Positions 62,181 through 64,000 of a DNA stretch of 64,000 bases are shown here, one piece after another; the stretch's first letter is position 1, and every line of letters starts with the position of its first letter. The DNA comes from Streptomyces sp. SN-593. Lineage in GTDB: Bacteria > Actinomycetota > Actinomycetes > Streptomycetales > Streptomycetaceae. The translations under genes were made by a program, and so were the position numbers. The notes beneath the pieces were generated by a model. That model was not told the origin of the DNA and made no database searches. It saw only the letters and a list, made by a program, of their open reading frames with translations. Location: contig NZ_AP018365.1 of assembly GCF_016756395.1 (NCBI RefSeq), forward strand, positions 4,956,001 to 5,020,000. The letters are read 5' to 3'.

Positions 62181-62753
62181 ATGACGGGTGAGCGGCGGCC
62201 GGGCCGGCCACGCAGCGAGGCCGCGCGCCAGGCGATCCTGGGCGCGGCCGTCGCCGAGCTGAAGGAGCGCGGGTACGCCGCGCTGACGGTGGAGGGCATC
62301 GCCGCGCGGGCCGGCGTCGGCAAGCAGACGATCTACCGCTGGTGGCCGTCCAAGGCCGACGTCGTGCTGACGGCGCTGCTCGACCTGTCGCAGACGACGG
62401 TCACGGTGCCGGACCTGGGCTCGCTCTCCGACGACCTGATGGGCTTCCTCGCCGACACCTTCCGGCAGAGCGGGCAGCGGCCGGTGCTGGTCGGCCTGAT
62501 GGCGCAGGCGCTGCTCGACCCGGTCTTCGCGGACGCCTTCCGCGACCGGTTCCTCTTCCGGCGGCGCGCGGTGCTCCGGGAGATCCTCGAACGCGCCGCC
62601 GCCCGGGGCGAGATCGCGCCGGGCGTGGAGCTGGAACTGCTGATCGACGTGGTCTACGGGGTGCTGTGGTACCGGCTGCTGCTCGACCACGCGCCGCTGG
62701 ACGAGCAGGCGGGGCGGCGGCTCGCCGACCTGGTGGTGCGGGCGGTGCGCTGA
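62181..62753 (+). CDS. TetR/AcrR family regulator
   Basis: 190 residues. Helix-turn-helix at ~15-60 (RQAILGAAVAELKERGYAALTVEGIAARAGVGKQTIYRWW) and a C-terminal TetR_C domain (ELELLIDVVYGVLWYRLLLDHAPL) typical of the TetR group linked to small oxidoreductases. Divergent from the atypical SDR with a palindromic operator between them. Confidence 0.93.
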   Translation: MTGERRPGRPRSEAARQAILGAAVAELKERGYAALTVEGIAARAGVGKQTIYRWWPSKADVVLTALLDLSQTTVTVPDLGSLSDDLMGFLADTFRQSGQRPVLVGLMAQALLDPVFADAFRDRFLFRRRAVLREILERAAARGEIAPGVELELLIDVVYGVLWYRLLLDHAPLDEQAGRRLADLVVRAVR

Positions 62754-62800
62754 GCCCGCCGTCCGGCCGCCGCCGTTCCCGCGACCACGCGCGCGACCGG

Positions 62801-63268
62801 CTACGCCCGCGACCTGCCGAACGTACCCGCGACGCCGACCACCGCCGCCACCACGGCCCCGTGCCACAGCCCGGTCCACACCGACCCGAAGAAGCCCTGG
62901 CCGGTGAGCACCTGCCGCAGCACCACGTCGGTCAGGAACATCATCGCTGCCGGCACGCACGCCACCTGCCACGGGTGCGAGCGCGCCCAGCGCCGGATCC
63001 GCCGGTCCCGCCCGCCGCCCCGCGAGGAGTAGCCGAGCACCGAGCCCGCCCCGCCCACGCAGAAGAACAGCAGCGCGGCCACCGACAGCGCCCCGGTCAG
63101 GACACCGAGCCCGAAGTGCCCGTGCACGAGGTGCAGGGCCAGCGACACTCCACCGCCCAGCGCGCCCACCACGGCGGCCGGCCGCCAGGGTCCGAGGGTC
63201 ACCGAGGCCACGGCCAGGTGCCGCTTCTCCGCGCCCGACACAGTGATTTCACGGGATGAACGACTCAT
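62801..63268 (-). CDS. Four-helix membrane protein of unknown function
   Basis: 155 residues with hydrophobic helices at roughly 30-47, 54-75, 95-118 and 130-150, short loops, and a conserved-looking RRIRRWARSHPWQ between helices 2 and 3. No known motif. ATG 63268 is taken with GACCGT 6 bases before it; a longer version would start in low-complexity DNA. Convergent with the TetR gene. Confidence 0.7.
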   Translation of the reverse strand: MSRSSREITVSGAEKRHLAVASVTLGPWRPAAVVGALGGGVSLALHLVHGHFGLGVLTGALSVAALLFFCVGGAGSVLGYSSRGGGRDRRIRRWARSHPWQVACVPAAMMFLTDVVLRQVLTGQGFFGSVWTGLWHGAVVAAVVGVAGTFGRSRA

Positions 63269-63507
63269 ACCGCTACGGTCCACCCCGCACCGCGCGCACG
63301 CCATAGGGGATGACCCTGAACCGACCCCCACCGCCTCCCCGGGGCGCGGCGCCGACGCGGCCCGGGCGCGCGCCCCCGGACACGACCGGGTGCCTGCCCG
63401 ATCCGAGGACGCGCGCCCGCCCGAGGAATGGACACGTCCACCACCCCACCCCCGCCCCTGCGAGGATGACGGCACAGGGAGCCCCGTACCGCTTGAGGTG
63501 AACCGTC

Positions 63508-64000
63508 ATGACCGCCACCACCGCGCTGACCCAGACCGTCGCCGTCCTCGGCACCGGCAAGATCGGCGAGGCGCTGCTCTCCGGGATGATCAGGGCCGGC
63601 TGGGCCCCCGACGACCTGCTGGTCACCGCCCGCCGCGCCGAGCGCGCCGAGGAACTGCGCATCCGCCACGGCGTCCGGGCCGTCGACAACGCGCACGCCG
63701 CCAAGGCCGCCGACACCCTCATCCTCGCCGTCAAGCCGCAGGACATGGACGCCCTGCTCACGGAGCTCGCCCCGCACGTCGGCGCCGACAAGCTGGTGAT
63801 CAGCGCCGCCGCCGGCATCCCCACCACCTTCGTCGAGGACCGCCTCACCGACGGCACCGCGGTCGTCCGGGTCATGCCCAACACCCCCGTGCTCGTGGAC
63901 GAGGGCATGTCCGTCATCTCCGCCGGCCGGCACGCCGACGAGACGCACCTCGCGCGCGCCGAGGCGATCTTCCAGCCGGTCGGCAAGACCCTGCGCGTCC
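63508..64000 (+). CDS. proC: Pyrroline-5-carboxylate reductase (partial)
   Basis: 164 codons to the window edge; the gene continues beyond it (full ProC is about 270). NADP-binding VAVLGTGKIGEALLSGMIRAG, TARRAERAEEL, ILAVKPQDMDALLTEL, and VISAAAGIPTTFVE ... VVRVMPNTPVLVDEGMSVIS match ProC, the last step of proline synthesis. ATG behind TTGAGGTGAA. The 239 bp upstream (63269-63507) contain no gene I can support. Confidence 0.95.
   Translation, partial: MTATTALTQTVAVLGTGKIGEALLSGMIRAGWAPDDLLVTARRAERAEELRIRHGVRAVDNAHAAKAADTLILAVKPQDMDALLTELAPHVGADKLVISAAAGIPTTFVEDRLTDGTAVVRVMPNTPVLVDEGMSVISAGRHADETHLARAEAIFQPVGKTLRV

Overview
The window is high-GC actinobacterial DNA, almost certainly Streptomycetaceae. 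Supporting signs are the extreme third-position GC, GTG starts, many leaderless genes, and a run of streptomycete marker genes: Lsr2, ClpC, the sigE-cseA-cseB-cseC envelope-stress operon, DisA/RadA, a CdgB-type diguanylate cyclase and a DUF6286/AmaP/Asp23 cluster. From about 28 kb to the right end the order (panC-nadB-nadC-coaX ... lsr2 - clpC ... TetR/MFS ... cse-sigE - mutY - disA - radA ... ppx - TIM barrel - ilvD ... proC) matches, from memory, the Streptomyces coelicolor SCO3384 to SCO3337 neighbourhood. That part is conserved core; the first ~20 kb look accessory.

Layout. 1-345: the end of an integrated element, shown by inverted repeats and the 3' half of a tRNA-Thr(UGU) gene. 0.4-2.8 kb: a DUF1206 membrane protein, an Lsr2 paralogue and a decayed, multiply frameshifted gene. 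3.3-7.8 kb: a GH38 alpha-mannosidase with its own ROK repressor. 8.0-12.7 kb: two divergent blocks forming an envelope system: an ECF sigma factor, a zinc-finger/Asp23-like candidate anti-sigma and a small Asp23-like protein on one strand; Asp23, a small membrane protein, an Asp23-DUF6286 fusion and an AmaP-like anchor on the other. 13.4-19.1 kb: a secreted GH92 mannosidase with LacI-type operators, an alpha/beta hydrolase with a cysteine nucleophile, and a two-domain LuxR regulator. 19.1-27 kb: TerB/TerD, ArfB, a flavin reductase, a CdgB-like cyclase behind Crp-type and BldD-type sites, a NarL-type two-component pair and a quinone oxidoreductase.

27-34 kb: a threonine aldolase-like enzyme, then an overlapping operon for pantothenate/CoA and NAD synthesis (DUF2520, panC, nadB, nadC, coaX). 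34-37 kb: small regulators and Lsr2. 37.7-40.2 kb: clpC behind two ClgR-like sites, ended by a strong terminator. 40-44 kb: a stand-alone Trypco2 protein, an M23 peptidase, and a TetR/MFS efflux pair sharing a 21-bp inverted repeat. 44.4-47.9 kb: cseC, cseB, cseA, sigE (reverse strand). 48-53 kb: mutY, disA and radA (genome maintenance and c-di-AMP). 53-64 kb: a membrane-tethered sigma-like/BACON protein, Ppx/GppA, a TIM-barrel enzyme, ilvD, a glycosyltransferase, an atypical SDR with a divergent TetR, a membrane protein, and the start of proC, cut by the window edge.

The strongest candidates for something under-described are the Asp23/ECF cluster, in which an anti-sigma-type zinc finger is fused to an Asp23-like region and an Asp23 gene is fused to DUF6286; the sigma-like/zinc-finger/TM/BACON single polypeptide; and a recurrent leaderless promoter design (TANNNT, 6-7 bases, start codon) seen at about a dozen genes.
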